Shown here: one piece after another, positions 54,933 through 63,596 of the stretch | Layout of the letters: each line of letters opens with the position of its first letter | Numbering within the stretch: position 1 is the stretch's first letter | Assembly: GCF_032842345.1 (NCBI RefSeq) | Contig: NZ_WBKO01000001.1 | Location: 62,001-126,000, forward strand | Direction of reading: 5' to 3' | Length of the DNA: 64,000 nt | DNA from: Methanoculleus caldifontis | GTDB lineage: Archaea > Halobacteriota > Methanomicrobia > Methanomicrobiales > Methanoculleaceae | Notes under the pieces: generated by a model | What the model was told of the DNA's origin: nothing | Databases searched by the model: none | The model's input: only the letters and a program-made list of their open reading frames with translations | Position numbers and translations under genes: made by a program

Positions 54933-57545
54933 ATGACCGACGGACCGACCCCGGCAATGCGGCAGTACTACTCGGTGAAGACCCGTTACCCCGATGCGAT
55001 CCTCTTCTTCCGGATGGGGGACTTCTACGAGACGTTCGGCGAAGACGCCGGCGTGGTGGCCCGCGAACTCGATATCACCCTGACGGCGCGTGGGAAAGAT
55101 AAGAACGGCGACCGGATGCCGCTCGCGGGCGTCCCGCACCACGCCGCCGACGGCTACATCGCCCGCCTGGTAGGCAAGGGCTACAAGGTGGTGATCTGCG
55201 ATCAAATAGAGGACCCGAAGACCGCAAAGGGCGTCGTGAAGCGCGACGTGACCAGGGTGATCACGCCGGGCACCCTGATAGACTCCTCGATGCTCGGCTC
55301 GGCGGGCGCCCGGTACCTGATGGCGGTCGCCCCCGACCGGAAGGAGACCTACGGCCTCGCGTTCCTTGACGTCTCCACCGGCGAGTTCTTCGTCTCCGCC
55401 GGGCGGGACTATGCCGATATCGTCTCGGAGGCGGTCAGGTACCGCCCCTCGGAGGTCATCGTCCCCGAGAGCCTTCCTGACGCGCTCCCGGACCGGCTCG
55501 AGACCGTCGGGGTGACGGTGAGCCGCTACCGCGACGACGCGTTCGACACGGACGCGGCGTGCGAGCGCCTTTGTAGGCAGTTCGGGACGGCGACGCTCGA
55601 CGGCTACGGCTGTGCCGGGTTGAGCGGCGCGATCGCCGCGGCCGGAGCGGCGCTCCGCTACGCCCAGGAGACCCAGCAGTCGCCCCTCTCCCACATCACA
55701 GGGCTTTCGACCCGGATCCCGACGGGGAACATGGTTCTCGACGCGATCACCCTCCGGAACCTCGAACTCACGGCGGGGATCCGGGGCGAGGGTGACGGGA
55801 GCACCCTGCTTGCCGCCCTCGACGTCACCGAGACCTCGATGGGGAGCCGGACGATGCGGTCGTTCCTGGTCGCCCCCCTGGTCCGGAAGGCGGCGATCGA
55901 GGCGAGGCTCGATGCCGTCGGGTGGTTCGTCGGCCACTCCATCGAGCGGCAGGCGCTCCGCGCAGCGCTCGGCGAGTTCGCCGACATCGAGCGGATCGCG
56001 GGGAGGATCGCCTACGGGAACGCCGGCCCCCGCGACCTCTTCACGCTCAGGGAGTCGCTCGAGGCGATACCGGACGTGAAGACGCTCTTTGCTGGCGACG
56101 TGCCGGCCCTCGTCCGCGAGGCCCTCGACGCGATGGACGACCATGCCCGCGTCGTCGACCTTGTCGGGCGGGCGATCGTCGACGACCCGCCGGCGCTCGC
56201 GAAGTCCGGCGGGATGATCCGCGAGGGGTTCAATGCGAATCTCGACGAACTCCGGCACCTCGCGACGACCGGGAAGGACTGGATCGTGGAGTTCCAGCAG
56301 CAGGAGCGGGAGCGGACCGGCATCAAGTCGCTCAAGGTCGCCTACAACCGGGTCTTCGGCTACTTCATCGAGGTGACGAGGCCGAACCTGCACCTGGTCC
56401 CGCCGGAGTACGAGCGGAGGCAGACGACCGCGAACGGCGAGCGCTACACGATACCCGATCTCCGGGAGAAGGAGGCGATGATCGCGACCGCGGAGGAGCG
56501 CCTTTCCGCACTCGAGGCGGAGATCTACGCCGAACTCGTCCGGACGCTCGCAGAAGAGGTCCCCCCCCTCCAGGCAACCGCACGTGCCGTGGGGCTGCTC
56601 GACGTCTACGCGGCCCTCGCCGAGGTCGCGGCCCGCTACGGCTACTCCCGCCCGGTCATCGAGGAGAACGGCCGGGTCGTCATCCGCGACGGCCGCCACC
56701 CGGTCGTGGAGCGGCACCTCCCGGTCCCGTTCGTCCCGAACGACACCGACCTCGATAGTTCCGGCGACCAGATCATGATCATCACCGGGGCGAACATGGC
56801 GGGGAAGTCCACCTACATGCGGGCGGTGGCGCTCTGCTGCATCATGGCCCAGATGGGGAGTTTCGTCCCGGCCCGCCACGCCACGGTCGGGATCGTCGAC
56901 CGGGTCTTCACCAGGGTCGGGGCGTTCGACGACCTCGCCTCCGGCCAATCGACGTTCATGGTCGAGATGCTCGAACTGGCAAACATCTTAAACAACGCGA
57001 CGGCGCAGAGCCTGGTCATCCTCGACGAGATAGGACGCGGGACGAGCACGCTCGACGGGTGCGCGATCGCCCGGTCCGTGGTGGAGTTCCTCCACGGCAA
57101 GGCCTCCGCCGGCCCCCGGACCCTCTTTGCGACCCACTTCCACGACCTCATCGACCTCGAGGGGTCGCAGAAGCGGGTGAAGAACTTCCACTTCGCCGTG
57201 AGGGATACAGGGGAGGACGTGGTCTTCCTCCGCAAGATCATCCCCGGCGCGACCGACCGGAGTTACGGCGTCCACGTGGCGCACCTCGCCGGGGTCCCGA
57301 AGAAGGTGACCGACCGGGCGATAGAACTCCTCAAGGAGGCCTCGACGCGGGAGACCCCGGCCGGACCGCGGGCGCCCCGCTACACCCAGATGCTCCTCGT
57401 CGACTCCGGCGAGAGGGCGGTCGCCGAGAACCCGGCGGTCGGGGAACTCAGGAGCCTCAATCCTGACGAGATGACGCCGATAGAAGCGTTGAACGCCCTC
57501 TGCCGCCTCAGGAAGATGGCAAACGGAGAGAGGTGCGACCGATGA
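54933..57545 (+). CDS. mutS: DNA mismatch repair protein MutS
   Basis: An 870-residue MutS1. The N-terminal mismatch-recognition domain has the Phe-x-Glu motif in [14 protein letters not shown]. Connector and lever domains follow. The C-terminal ATPase has Walker [13 protein letters not shown], Walker [13 protein letters not shown] and the helix-turn-helix end. MutS/MutL are rare in archaea and were probably acquired from bacteria, as in other mesophilic methanogens. It is coupled to mutL by a four-base overlap (ATGA). Codon use looks as GC-rich as the neighbours, so any transfer is old. Confidence 0.97.
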   Translation: MTDGPTPAMRQYYSVKTRYPDAILFFRMGDFYETFGEDAGVVARELDITLTARGKDKNGDRMPLAGVPHHAADGYIARLVGKGYKVVICDQIEDPKTAKGVVKRDVTRVITPGTLIDSSMLGSAGARYLMAVAPDRKETYGLAFLDVSTGEFFVSAGRDYADIVSEAVRYRPSEVIVPESLPDALPDRLETVGVTVSRYRDDAFDTDAACERLCRQFGTATLDGYGCAGLSGAIAAAGAALRYAQETQQSPLSHITGLSTRIPTGNMVLDAITLRNLELTAGIRGEGDGSTLLAALDVTETSMGSRTMRSFLVAPLVRKAAIEARLDAVGWFVGHSIERQALRAALGEFADIERIAGRIAYGNAGPRDLFTLRESLEAIPDVKTLFAGDVPALVREALDAMDDHARVVDLVGRAIVDDPPALAKSGGMIREGFNANLDELRHLATTGKDWIVEFQQQERERTGIKSLKVAYNRVFGYFIEVTRPNLHLVPPEYERRQTTANGERYTIPDLREKEAMIATAEERLSALEAEIYAELVRTLAEEVPPLQATARAVGLLDVYAALAEVAARYGYSRPVIEENGRVVIRDGRHPVVERHLPVPFVPNDTDLDSSGDQIMIITGANMAGKSTYMRAVALCCIMAQMGSFVPARHATVGIVDRVFTRVGAFDDLASGQSTFMVEMLELANILNNATAQSLVILDEIGRGTSTLDGCAIARSVVEFLHGKASAGPRTLFATHFHDLIDLEGSQKRVKNFHFAVRDTGEDVVFLRKIIPGATDRSYGVHVAHLAGVPKKVTDRAIELLKEASTRETPAGPRAPRYTQMLLVDSGERAVAENPAVGELRSLNPDEMTPIEALNALCRLRKMANGERCDR

Positions 57546-59311
57546 CGGAGGCAAAGATCCGGGTCCTCGACCCGGACACCGTGAACCAGATCGCCGCCGG
57601 CGAGGTCGTGGAGCGGCCCGCGTCGGTGGCAAAGGAACTCCTCGAGAACGCCGTCGACGCGGGCGCGACGAGCATCCTCCTCGACGTCACCTCCGATATG
57701 GCCGGGATCACGAAGATACGGGTGACCGACGACGGCGAGGGGATGACGCCGGAGGAGGCGGTCCTCGCGTTCCACCCCCACGCGACGAGCAAGATCCGGG
57801 ATATCGCCGACCTCACCGATATCCGGACGCTCGGGTTCCGGGGCGAGGCGCTCGCGAGCATCGCCGCCGTCGCGGAGGTGACGTTGATCACCCGCCCCCG
57901 GGGCGCCGGAGCGCTTGCCGGGACGCGGGTCGTCGTCCGGGGCGGCGAGATCGTCGAGAAGAGCGAGGTCGGGGCGCCGGAGGGGACGACGATCGTCGTG
58001 GAGCACCTCTTCTACAACACCCCCGCCCGCCGGAAGTTCTTGAAGAGCAAGAACACCGAACTCGCCCACCTCTACGGGGTTGTCGAGAACCTCTCGCTCG
58101 CCCACGGCGAGGTCGCCTTCCGGGTCGTCCACAACGGGAAGGAGCGGATGGCGACCCAGCGGGCCGCGGGGCTCCTCGCCATCATCGCCGGGCTCTACGG
58201 CGCGGACCTCGCCCGGACGCTCGTCCCGGTCGAGGCGAGGCTCCCCTTCCTCCGTATCAGCGGCTACGTCTCCCGCCCCCTGGAGAGCAGGGGGAACCCC
58301 TCGCAGGTCTTCCTGAGCATCAACGGGAGGAGCATCTCCTCACGGCCTATCGCCGCCGCGATCCGGGAGGGGTATGGGACCCTCCTCCCGAAGGACCGCT
58401 ATCCGGTGGCGTTCCTTGACCTCTCGCTCGAGACCGACCTGGTGGACGTCAACGTCCACCCGACGAAACGGGAGGTTCGCCTCTCCCGGGAGCGGGAGAT
58501 CCTCGCGGCGGTCACGGCCGCGGTAGAGGAGGCGCTCGCCGGCCACGACCTCGTCGGCGAGAGGCCGGCCGAACCCGTGCAGCAGCACCTCGCGGCCCCG
58601 GATGAGACTGCCCCGGCCCCGGCTCCTGCCCCGGCGGCCCGCGAGGCCGAGGCGGCCTACGCCGCCGGACACCGCGAGATCGCCCTCTCCGACCGGCAGC
58701 TCCGCCGGACCGAGACGGAGGGGCGGGAGAACCTCCTCCCCGCGATGGAGCCGGTCGGGCAGGTGGCCGCGACCTACATCGTCGCGGAGGGGGCCGACGG
58801 CACCCTCTACCTCGTCGACCAGCACGCGGCCCACGAGCGGATCCTCTACGACCAGGTCGCGGAGGAGCGCGATAAGGCGGCGGGGTCGCAGGAACTGATC
58901 ATGCCGGTCGTCCTCTCCCTCCCCCCGAAGGACTCCGCTGCGCTCCGGGACGCGATACCGCTCCTCGCTGACGAGGGGTTCACGGTCGAGGAGTTCGGCC
59001 GGGACACCTTCGCCGTCAGGGCGGTGCCGGCGGCCCTCGGCGCGGTCGAGGACCCGGAAGCCGTCAGGGAGACGATCGCCGAGATCCTGGACGGCGAGCC
59101 GCGCACCGGCCCCGACCGGCGGGAAGCGGTCACCTGCATCGTCGCCTGCAGGGGAGCGGTGAAGGCGGGCGCCCGTCTCACCCACGACCAGCAGAAGCGC
59201 CTCCTCACCCAGCTCGCCCGGACGAAGACCCCCTGGACCTGTCCCCACGGGAGGCCGACGGTGATTGCGTTCGACAAGCGGAAACTCGACGGGCTCTTCC
59301 GGCGAGTGTGA
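57542..59311 (+). CDS. mutL: DNA mismatch repair protein MutL (endonuclease type)
   Basis: A GHKL ATPase plus C-terminal endonuclease, 589 residues. N-terminal motifs: QIAAGEVVERPASVAKELLENAVDAGA, DDGEGM and GFRGEALASIAAV. A Pro/Ala-rich linker lies at ~345-375. The C-terminal domain has the metal-binding nicking motif in DQHAAHERILYDQ, plus ACRGAVKAG and CPHGRPT. So it is the nicking form found in organisms without MutH. ATG 57542 overlaps the mutS stop. Confidence 0.96.
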   Translation: MTEAKIRVLDPDTVNQIAAGEVVERPASVAKELLENAVDAGATSILLDVTSDMAGITKIRVTDDGEGMTPEEAVLAFHPHATSKIRDIADLTDIRTLGFRGEALASIAAVAEVTLITRPRGAGALAGTRVVVRGGEIVEKSEVGAPEGTTIVVEHLFYNTPARRKFLKSKNTELAHLYGVVENLSLAHGEVAFRVVHNGKERMATQRAAGLLAIIAGLYGADLARTLVPVEARLPFLRISGYVSRPLESRGNPSQVFLSINGRSISSRPIAAAIREGYGTLLPKDRYPVAFLDLSLETDLVDVNVHPTKREVRLSREREILAAVTAAVEEALAGHDLVGERPAEPVQQHLAAPDETAPAPAPAPAAREAEAAYAAGHREIALSDRQLRRTETEGRENLLPAMEPVGQVAATYIVAEGADGTLYLVDQHAAHERILYDQVAEERDKAAGSQELIMPVVLSLPPKDSAALRDAIPLLADEGFTVEEFGRDTFAVRAVPAALGAVEDPEAVRETIAEILDGEPRTGPDRREAVTCIVACRGAVKAGARLTHDQQKRLLTQLARTKTPWTCPHGRPTVIAFDKRKLDGLFRRV

Positions 59312-59344
59312 GAGAATAGCCCCGCAATATAACCCCGCAATAAA

Positions 59345-59361
59345 CCCATTTTTTGATTTTG
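59345..59361 (+). terminator. T-rich terminator after mutL
   Basis: CATTTTTTGATTTTG lies about 35 bases after the mutL stop. Just before it is a short direct repeat (CCCCGCAATA twice, 59323-59344). The T-run fits archaeal U-tract termination. Confidence 0.5.
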
Positions 59362-59401
59362 TCGGATTATTAAGGGAATATGGGCCAAATCCCGTATCGT
59401 A

Positions 59402-59485
59402 ATGGCTTTATTCTTCGAGGACAAGAATGGCTATTGTCACAGGGGGGACTCACCCGCTGCGGACGAAAGGATTGAACCGATGTGA
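59402..59485 (+). CDS. Possible very small ORF (27 codons), first of an overlapping pair
   Basis: ATG 59402 opens a 27-codon frame (MALFFEDKNGYCHRGDSPAA...) that ends in ATGTGA, overlapping the next small frame. It follows an AT-rich stretch with GATTATTAAGG (59364-59374) that could be a promoter for a nearly leaderless message. The composition is not obviously random, but no homologue is known to me. Low confidence. Confidence 0.3.
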   Translation: MALFFEDKNGYCHRGDSPAADERIEPM

Positions 59486-59646
59486 CGCTACTCCAGCAGA
59501 TTCGCCTCTGGATGATGACACAGGGTGGAGGGGAACAGTATCATGACTGTGAGAACGACCAGGTCATCGAGCACTACTTCAATATCTCTCCCGAAGCTAT
59601 CCTCCCTCCGGAGATGCCGGATGTCCCGGCCGAAGAGAACAACTAA
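59482..59646 (+). CDS. Possible small acidic protein (54 aa)
   Basis: GTG 59482 opens a 54-codon frame preceded by AAAGGA (59466-59471) at a useful distance. The product starts MTLLQQIRLWMMTQGGGEQY and ends acidic and Pro-rich (ILPPEMPDVPAEENN), with one Cys. It shares ATGTGA with the preceding 27-codon frame, so the two could be coupled, or could be one gene broken by a frameshift. No family is recognised. The rest of the 468-base gap (59647-59779) shows no other gene. Confidence 0.4.
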   Translation: MTLLQQIRLWMMTQGGGEQYHDCENDQVIEHYFNISPEAILPPEMPDVPAEENN

Positions 59647-59779
59647 TTGGAACCTCCAAAAGCGCCCTACCAGAAGAGACAATCTCTCAAACTCATACCC
59701 GCCTCATCACTTCTTTTTTGCATCCGCGCACCGGTAGCCCCGGCACCGCAGGATGCCGAACTGCCGGGCAAAAATGGGA

Positions 59780-60382
59780 TCAGATGAACCGGAACGACTC
59801 CGCCAGAGGTGCCGCATCGGCGTTGTAGATGTCGTACTCCGCGGGGAAGACCGTGTGCATGACCGAGTAGAGGGTCCCGTTCCGGACGGTGTAACGGGCG
59901 ATGAAGGTGTAGTCATCCTCATCGTTGATGGGAGCGGAGAACGCTGACATGTATCCCGGGCTGCCGTCGAGGGAGATCCTCTCCGTCGAGACCCATCTGG
60001 CATCGATCCCGGCCGCGAGGTCCTTTGCGTAGGTCTCGTTCAGTGCGAGGAGGACCTTCTCCGTATCGGCGGTATTCCCACCGGAGAGGGGGATCGCGTT
60101 CACGCGGACCTCCTCGTGCTTCACCGGCGAAGAGAACCAGACGCTCTCTCCCGACTCGGTGTAGAGCCACCCCTCCGGGCAGGTGAGAGCATACCCGTAG
60201 GTGGCGTTGACGTAGGTGCCGTTCTCGGGGACGGGCGCCGGGGTCGGGGTCGGGACCGGAGCGGGCTCGCCCTCTCCCGGGCCGGGAGACGGGGGCGCGG
60301 AGAGGCCCGGCAGCAGGACCGCGAGGACTGCGATCACGGCGACCGCAAGAGCCCCGGCGATCAAGAGACTCTGTGGTTTCAT
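59780..60382 (-). CDS. Exported PsbP-like protein
   Basis: A 200-residue protein with one N-terminal hydrophobic segment (LLIAGALAVAVIAVLAVLLPG), a Pro-rich linker (PAPVPTPTPAPVPENG), then a ~150-residue domain with TYGYALTCPEGWLYTESGESVWFSSP resembling PsbP-like/DUF1795 extracellular domains. It is anchored to the membrane facing out. A TATA box (GGTATTTATC, minus strand, 60411-60420) lies about 30 bases before ATG 60382, so the message is almost leaderless. Confidence 0.82.
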   Translation of the reverse strand: MKPQSLLIAGALAVAVIAVLAVLLPGLSAPPSPGPGEGEPAPVPTPTPAPVPENGTYVNATYGYALTCPEGWLYTESGESVWFSSPVKHEEVRVNAIPLSGGNTADTEKVLLALNETYAKDLAAGIDARWVSTERISLDGSPGYMSAFSAPINDEDDYTFIARYTVRNGTLYSVMHTVFPAEYDIYNADAAPLAESFRFI

Positions 60383-60410
60383 GGTTCTCCGGGTACGTGG
60401 CCCGTGCCCG

Positions 60411-60420
60411 GATAAATACC
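60411..60420 (-). promoter_or_regulatory. TATA box of PsbP-like gene
   Basis: Minus-strand GGTATTTATCCGGGC, the same sequence type as the promoter at 62151-62160 (GGTATATATCCGGGC). The start codon lies about 30 bases downstream. Confidence 0.65.
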
Positions 60421-60421
60421 T

Positions 60422-61234
60422 TCAGGAGATCATGCCGGCGATCGCGATCCCGCCCCCCGGATACGCCGCAGCCGCCGGTCCCGGGAGCGGTTCGGCCCGG
60501 AGGTAGCGCAGGGCATCGTCGAGTGTCGCGACGTACTCCACCCGGATGTCGGTCTCGCCCTCGACGGCGGCCTTCATATCCGTGACCGGTCCCTGTCCTA
60601 AGCCGCGGTAACCGGGCGCCACGCTGTTCTCCTGCGGGATGAGGAGGAGTGTCCGACCGGAAGCGGCGGCGGCCTCCGCCTTCATGCCGATGCCGTCCAC
60701 CCTGCCGATCCGGCCTGCGGAGTCGATCGTCCCGGTCACGGTCACGCTCTCGTTGAGCGGGAAGCCCTCCAGCGCCGAGACCATCAGGACCGCCATCAGC
60801 GCTCCGGCGCTGGGGCCGTCGATCCCGTTGACGTCTCCCCCGGCCTGGAGGGAGACGATGACGTCGCTTCCGGAGAGGTCCGCCCCGGTCCGGCGCTCTG
60901 CGGCGGCAAGGGCGGTCCTCGCGGCGTCCTGGAATATCACCCCCATCAGGGGCGTCGTATGGACGAGAAGCCTTCCTTTGCCGGGCACGACCTCGACCGT
61001 GACGGTCACCATCGCGCCCTCTTCGGTCACCTGCTCGTACAGAAAGAGGCCCTGGCGCACGAGCTCAATCCTCTGGACCACCACGGGCGCACTAAGCGTG
61101 GCCGAATCCGGGTAGGCCGGGGCGGGAGAGACCGCATCCCCGGGAAGGGGGCCGACCGGGTCCTGCAACGCCAGGGAGGCCGGGAAGGTGCAGCAGACGA
61201 GGATGAGCAGGAGGAGGGCGAACCGGGAGTGCAT
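60422..61234 (-). CDS. Exported Lon/S16-type serine protease, copy A
   Basis: A 270-residue secreted or anchored protein. Signal segment FALLLLILVCCTFPASLA, then a Lon proteolytic (S16) domain with catalytic Ser in GIDGPSAGALMAVLM and a Lys in the IDSAGRIGRVDGIGMKAEAAAASG block. There is no ATPase domain. It is exported, unlike the cytosolic Lon of bacteria. ATG 61234 is chosen (GTG 61243 possible), about 30 bases after a TATA box at 61264-61270. It is a paralogue of the next gene. Confidence 0.87.
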   Translation of the reverse strand: MHSRFALLLLILVCCTFPASLALQDPVGPLPGDAVSPAPAYPDSATLSAPVVVQRIELVRQGLFLYEQVTEEGAMVTVTVEVVPGKGRLLVHTTPLMGVIFQDAARTALAAAERRTGADLSGSDVIVSLQAGGDVNGIDGPSAGALMAVLMVSALEGFPLNESVTVTGTIDSAGRIGRVDGIGMKAEAAAASGRTLLLIPQENSVAPGYRGLGQGPVTDMKAAVEGETDIRVEYVATLDDALRYLRAEPLPGPAAAAYPGGGIAIAGMIS

Positions 61235-61262
61235 GGCGATCACGAGAGAACCCCGTGGGAAG

Positions 61263-61271
61263 GTATAAAGG
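61263..61271 (-). promoter_or_regulatory. TATA box of S16-type protease copy A
   Basis: Minus-strand CCTTTATACC lies about 30 bases before the start codon, again giving a near-leaderless transcript. Confidence 0.6.
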
Positions 61272-61276
61272 TCTTG

Positions 61277-62125
61277 CTACGTTCCGCCGGGAGCACGGAT
61301 CTCGGCGAGCAGGTCGTCTATGGAGCCCGCGTACACCACGCGGATGCCGAAGTTCTCCTCGATGAACTCCCGTGCGTCCACGATCACCGGACGTTGCCGG
61401 GCGACGATCAGCCAGGCGGGCGACCTGGCGTTCTCGCGGTACTCGACCATCCGTTCGTTCCTCTCCGGGAGGACGAGGAGCGTCTTCCCGCTCGCCGCGG
61501 CGGCCTCCGCCTTCTCGAGAACCCCGCCGACCGGGCCGATGCCCCCGGTCTCGTCGACGGTCCCGGTCACGGTCACGCTCTCGTTGAGCGGGAACCCTTC
61601 GAGCACCGAGAGGAGGAGGATTGCCATCAGCGCCCCCGCACTGGGCCCGTCGATCTCCGAGACCTCGTCCGGCCCCTGGATGCTGAAGATGATGTCGCTC
61701 TGCGCGAGGTCGGCACGGGAGCGGTCGGCGGCGAGGGCGACCGCCCGGTTCGCGGTCTCCTGGAAGACGATCCCCATCAGGGGCTTTGTCTGGACGAGCA
61801 CCCTTCCTTTGCCGGGGACGACCTCGGCCGAGATGGTCACCATCGCACCATCCTCGATCGCCTGCTCGTAGAAGAACGGGCCGCTCTGTTCGGGCTCGAT
61901 CTTTCTGAGAACGACCGGTGCCTGCATCGAGGCCGTGCCGGACCCGGTCGCCCTCGCCGGGGTAAGGAGAGGCGGCGTCGCGACCGGCTCCACGGTCACC
62001 GTGCCGGACCCGGAGAAGGACGGGGAGGGGCCGTCCCCCTGGACGAGGACGACTGCGAGGAGGAAGACGTTCATGACGAGCGAGAGGACAAGCAGCACCG
62101 CCAGGGTCTTCTCCCGTATCCGCAT
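61277..62125 (-). CDS. Exported Lon/S16-type serine protease, copy B
   Basis: A 282-residue paralogue of copy A with an N-terminal membrane segment (LAVLLVLSLVMNVFLLAVVLV) and a low-complexity linker. The S16 domain has catalytic Ser in EIDGPSAGALMAILLLSVLEGFP and the catalytic Lys in GVLEKAEAAAASGKTLLVLP. ATG 62125 is preferred because the TATA box (62151-62160) is ~28 bases upstream; ATG 62143 would lie before the expected transcript start. Substrates are probably outside the cell. Confidence 0.87.
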   Translation of the reverse strand: MRIREKTLAVLLVLSLVMNVFLLAVVLVQGDGPSPSFSGSGTVTVEPVATPPLLTPARATGSGTASMQAPVVLRKIEPEQSGPFFYEQAIEDGAMVTISAEVVPGKGRVLVQTKPLMGIVFQETANRAVALAADRSRADLAQSDIIFSIQGPDEVSEIDGPSAGALMAILLLSVLEGFPLNESVTVTGTVDETGGIGPVGGVLEKAEAAAASGKTLLVLPERNERMVEYRENARSPAWLIVARQRPVIVDAREFIEENFGIRVVYAGSIDDLLAEIRAPGGT

Positions 62126-62150
62126 ACGCTGCCCGGATACCATTCGCCCG

Positions 62151-62160
62151 GATATATACC
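62151..62160 (-). promoter_or_regulatory. TATA box of S16-type protease copy B
   Basis: Minus-strand GGTATATATCCGGGC, almost the same as the promoter before the PsbP-like gene. The distance to ATG 62125 predicts a leaderless or near-leaderless transcript. Confidence 0.65.
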
Positions 62161-62168
62161 TTTCCGCG

Positions 62169-62195
62169 GCGACGGACGGAACGTCCGGAGCGGGA
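62169..62195. repeat. Hairpin-family element next to the 47-bp array
   Basis: GCGACGGACGGAACGTCCGG contains the hairpin GGACG-GAA-CGTCC. Apart from one base it equals the reverse complement of the segment inserted in the methyltransferase gene at 62825-62844, so both belong to the same mobile family. Confidence 0.8.
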
Positions 62196-62219
62196 GAAAC
62201 CCGGAGGGGTTCGAGCGGC

Positions 62220-62548
62220 GATGCTCTGCCGGGAGCGGAGCTCGAGCACCGTCAGGTGCGAGTGGCGACACTCTGCCGGGAGCGGAGCTCGAGCACTGTC
62301 AGGTGCGAGCGGCGACACTCTGCCGGGAGCGGAGCTCGAGCACCGTCAGGTGCGAGCGGCGATGCTCTGCCGGGAGCGGAGCTCGAGCACTGTCAGGTGC
62401 GAGCGGCGACACTCTGCCGGGAGCGGAGCTCGAGCACCGTCAGGTGCGAGCGGCGATGCTCTGCCGGGAGCGGAGCTCGAGCACTGTCAGGTGCGAGCGG
62501 CGATGCTCTGCCGGGAGCGGAGCTCGAGCACCGTCAGGTGCGAGCGGC
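62220..62548. repeat. Seven-copy 47-bp tandem array
   Basis: Seven units of exactly 47 bases (starts 62220, 62267, 62314, 62361, 62408, 62455, 62502). Each has GCTC-TGCCG-GGAGC, GAGCTCGAGC and the hairpin GCACC/GCACT-GTCA-GGTGC. The base after GAGCAC alternates strictly C,T,C,T,C,T,C. Because 47 is not a multiple of three, open frames across it are not real proteins. It differs from a CRISPR array because there are no unique spacers. Confidence 0.95.
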
Positions 62549-62610
62549 GACGGGCCGGACAACGCTCCCCGGTCCGGAGAACCAGCCCTCAATATGGAGC
62601 CGCCCCGTCT

Positions 62611-63453
62611 TCACCCCGGCGGTCTGACCGCCTCGATCTCGAGACGCACCATCGGGACGTGGATGCGGCCGTCGGGCGACGGGTGCCGCTCGACGTACCG
62701 GTTCGCCAGTTCGGCGACGAATGCCGGCCGGGCCTCCTCGGGCAGCCGGTCGAGGTAGAGGAGCCAGGTAGTCCGGATCCACCCCATGAGACCATCCAGC
62801 CCTCGCACCTGCGGTGCTCGAGCTCCGGACGTTTCGTCCGTCGCTTTATCGAATGACATGTCCTTCCCGATCAGCTCGACCCGCACCGGCGTGAGTCCCG
62901 CTTCCGCAAGCCACTCGCGCTCCTCCTCCGGCCCATAGAAGGCGTAGCGGGGGACCGGACCGTCGAAGAGATCCTTCCACGGCTCCTCTTCGAGCATCGC
63001 GTCCGCGAGCGCGAGGACCGGTGCGGCATTTCCCTTCCCGCCCATCTGGAGGAGGACCCTGCCCCCCGGCCGGAGAGCGCGGGCAATGCCCGAAAAGACC
63101 CTGCCGTGGTCGGGGACCCAGTGCAGGGCGGCGTTTGAGAAGACCACGTCGAACTCCCCATCAAACGGCAGGTCGAGCATGTCCCCCTCGACGAACCGGA
63201 GATTCGGGCACCGCTCCGGGGGAAGATGCTCCCGGGCAAAGGCGATCATATCGGGGGAGAGGTCGAGGCCGAGCACCGAACCGGAGGAAAGGCGGGCTGC
63301 AATCTCCGCGGTCACCTTCCCCTCGCCGCAGCCGAGATCCAGCACCCGCTCGTTGCCGGATAGATCGAGCTTCGCGATCAGTTCATGCGCCCAGCTGGCC
63401 TGGGTGGACGAGTGCTGCCGGTAGTCATCCGGATTCCACGTGTGTGCGATGAT
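62611..63453 (-). CDS. Class I SAM methyltransferase (trans-aconitate methyltransferase-like), no standard start
   Basis: A SAM-dependent methyltransferase with motif I VLDLGCGEGKVTAEI, motif II in DLPFDGEFDVVFSNAALHWV and post-II ALRPGGRVLLQM. Homology plainly extends upstream of the first possible GTG (63345): WNPDDYRQHSSTQASWAHEL is typical N-terminal sequence of this family. Yet no ATG, GTG or TTG exists between GTG 63345 and the upstream in-frame TGA. The coordinate given assumes ATC 63453, which follows GGAGGG. Near residue 205 a stretch of about 18 residues (KATDETSGARAPQVRGLDG) is encoded by a hairpin repeat and has no counterpart in relatives as I recall them. The gene may be decaying or use a rare start. 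Confidence 0.75.
   Translation of the reverse strand: MIAHTWNPDDYRQHSSTQASWAHELIAKLDLSGNERVLDLGCGEGKVTAEIAARLSSGSVLGLDLSPDMIAFAREHLPPERCPNLRFVEGDMLDLPFDGEFDVVFSNAALHWVPDHGRVFSGIARALRPGGRVLLQMGGKGNAAPVLALADAMLEEEPWKDLFDGPVPRYAFYGPEEEREWLAEAGLTPVRVELIGKDMSFDKATDETSGARAPQVRGLDGLMGWIRTTWLLYLDRLPEEARPAFVAELANRYVERHPSPDGRIHVPMVRLEIEAVRPPG
62802..62844. repeat. Hairpin repeat inserted within the methyltransferase gene
   Basis: Contains GCACC-TGC-GGTGC (62805-62817) and GGACG-TTT-CGTCC (62827-62839), the same modules found in the intergenic arrays. It is in frame with the methyltransferase and has no stop codon in that frame. Confidence 0.8.
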
Positions 63454-63596
63454 ACTCCCTCCATGCGAGTTGCCCGGCCGGAACAGCAGTCAGGTTCTCG
63501 CAGGTGAGAGGTATCGCCGCAACAGGGTATCAAGCCACCTGCATCGGGTCGTCGTTGACTCGCTCGAAGAAGGGAGAAGAGGAGGACACTCATTAC

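Noticed and set aside
59488-59682. Minus-strand frame of 64 codons after mutL
   Set aside because: It is mostly the complement of the 54-codon + strand frame, which has a better ribosome-binding site and composition; neither has known homologues.
62220-62548. CRISPR array
   Set aside because: The 47-bp units follow each other directly with no unique spacers, contain internal hairpins unlike CRISPR repeats, and no cas gene is in the window.
62200-62640. Repetitive open frames across the 47-bp array
   Set aside because: The unit length is not a multiple of three, so frames shift through all phases and give repetitive Arg/Ser-rich sequence. No start signal or family supports them.
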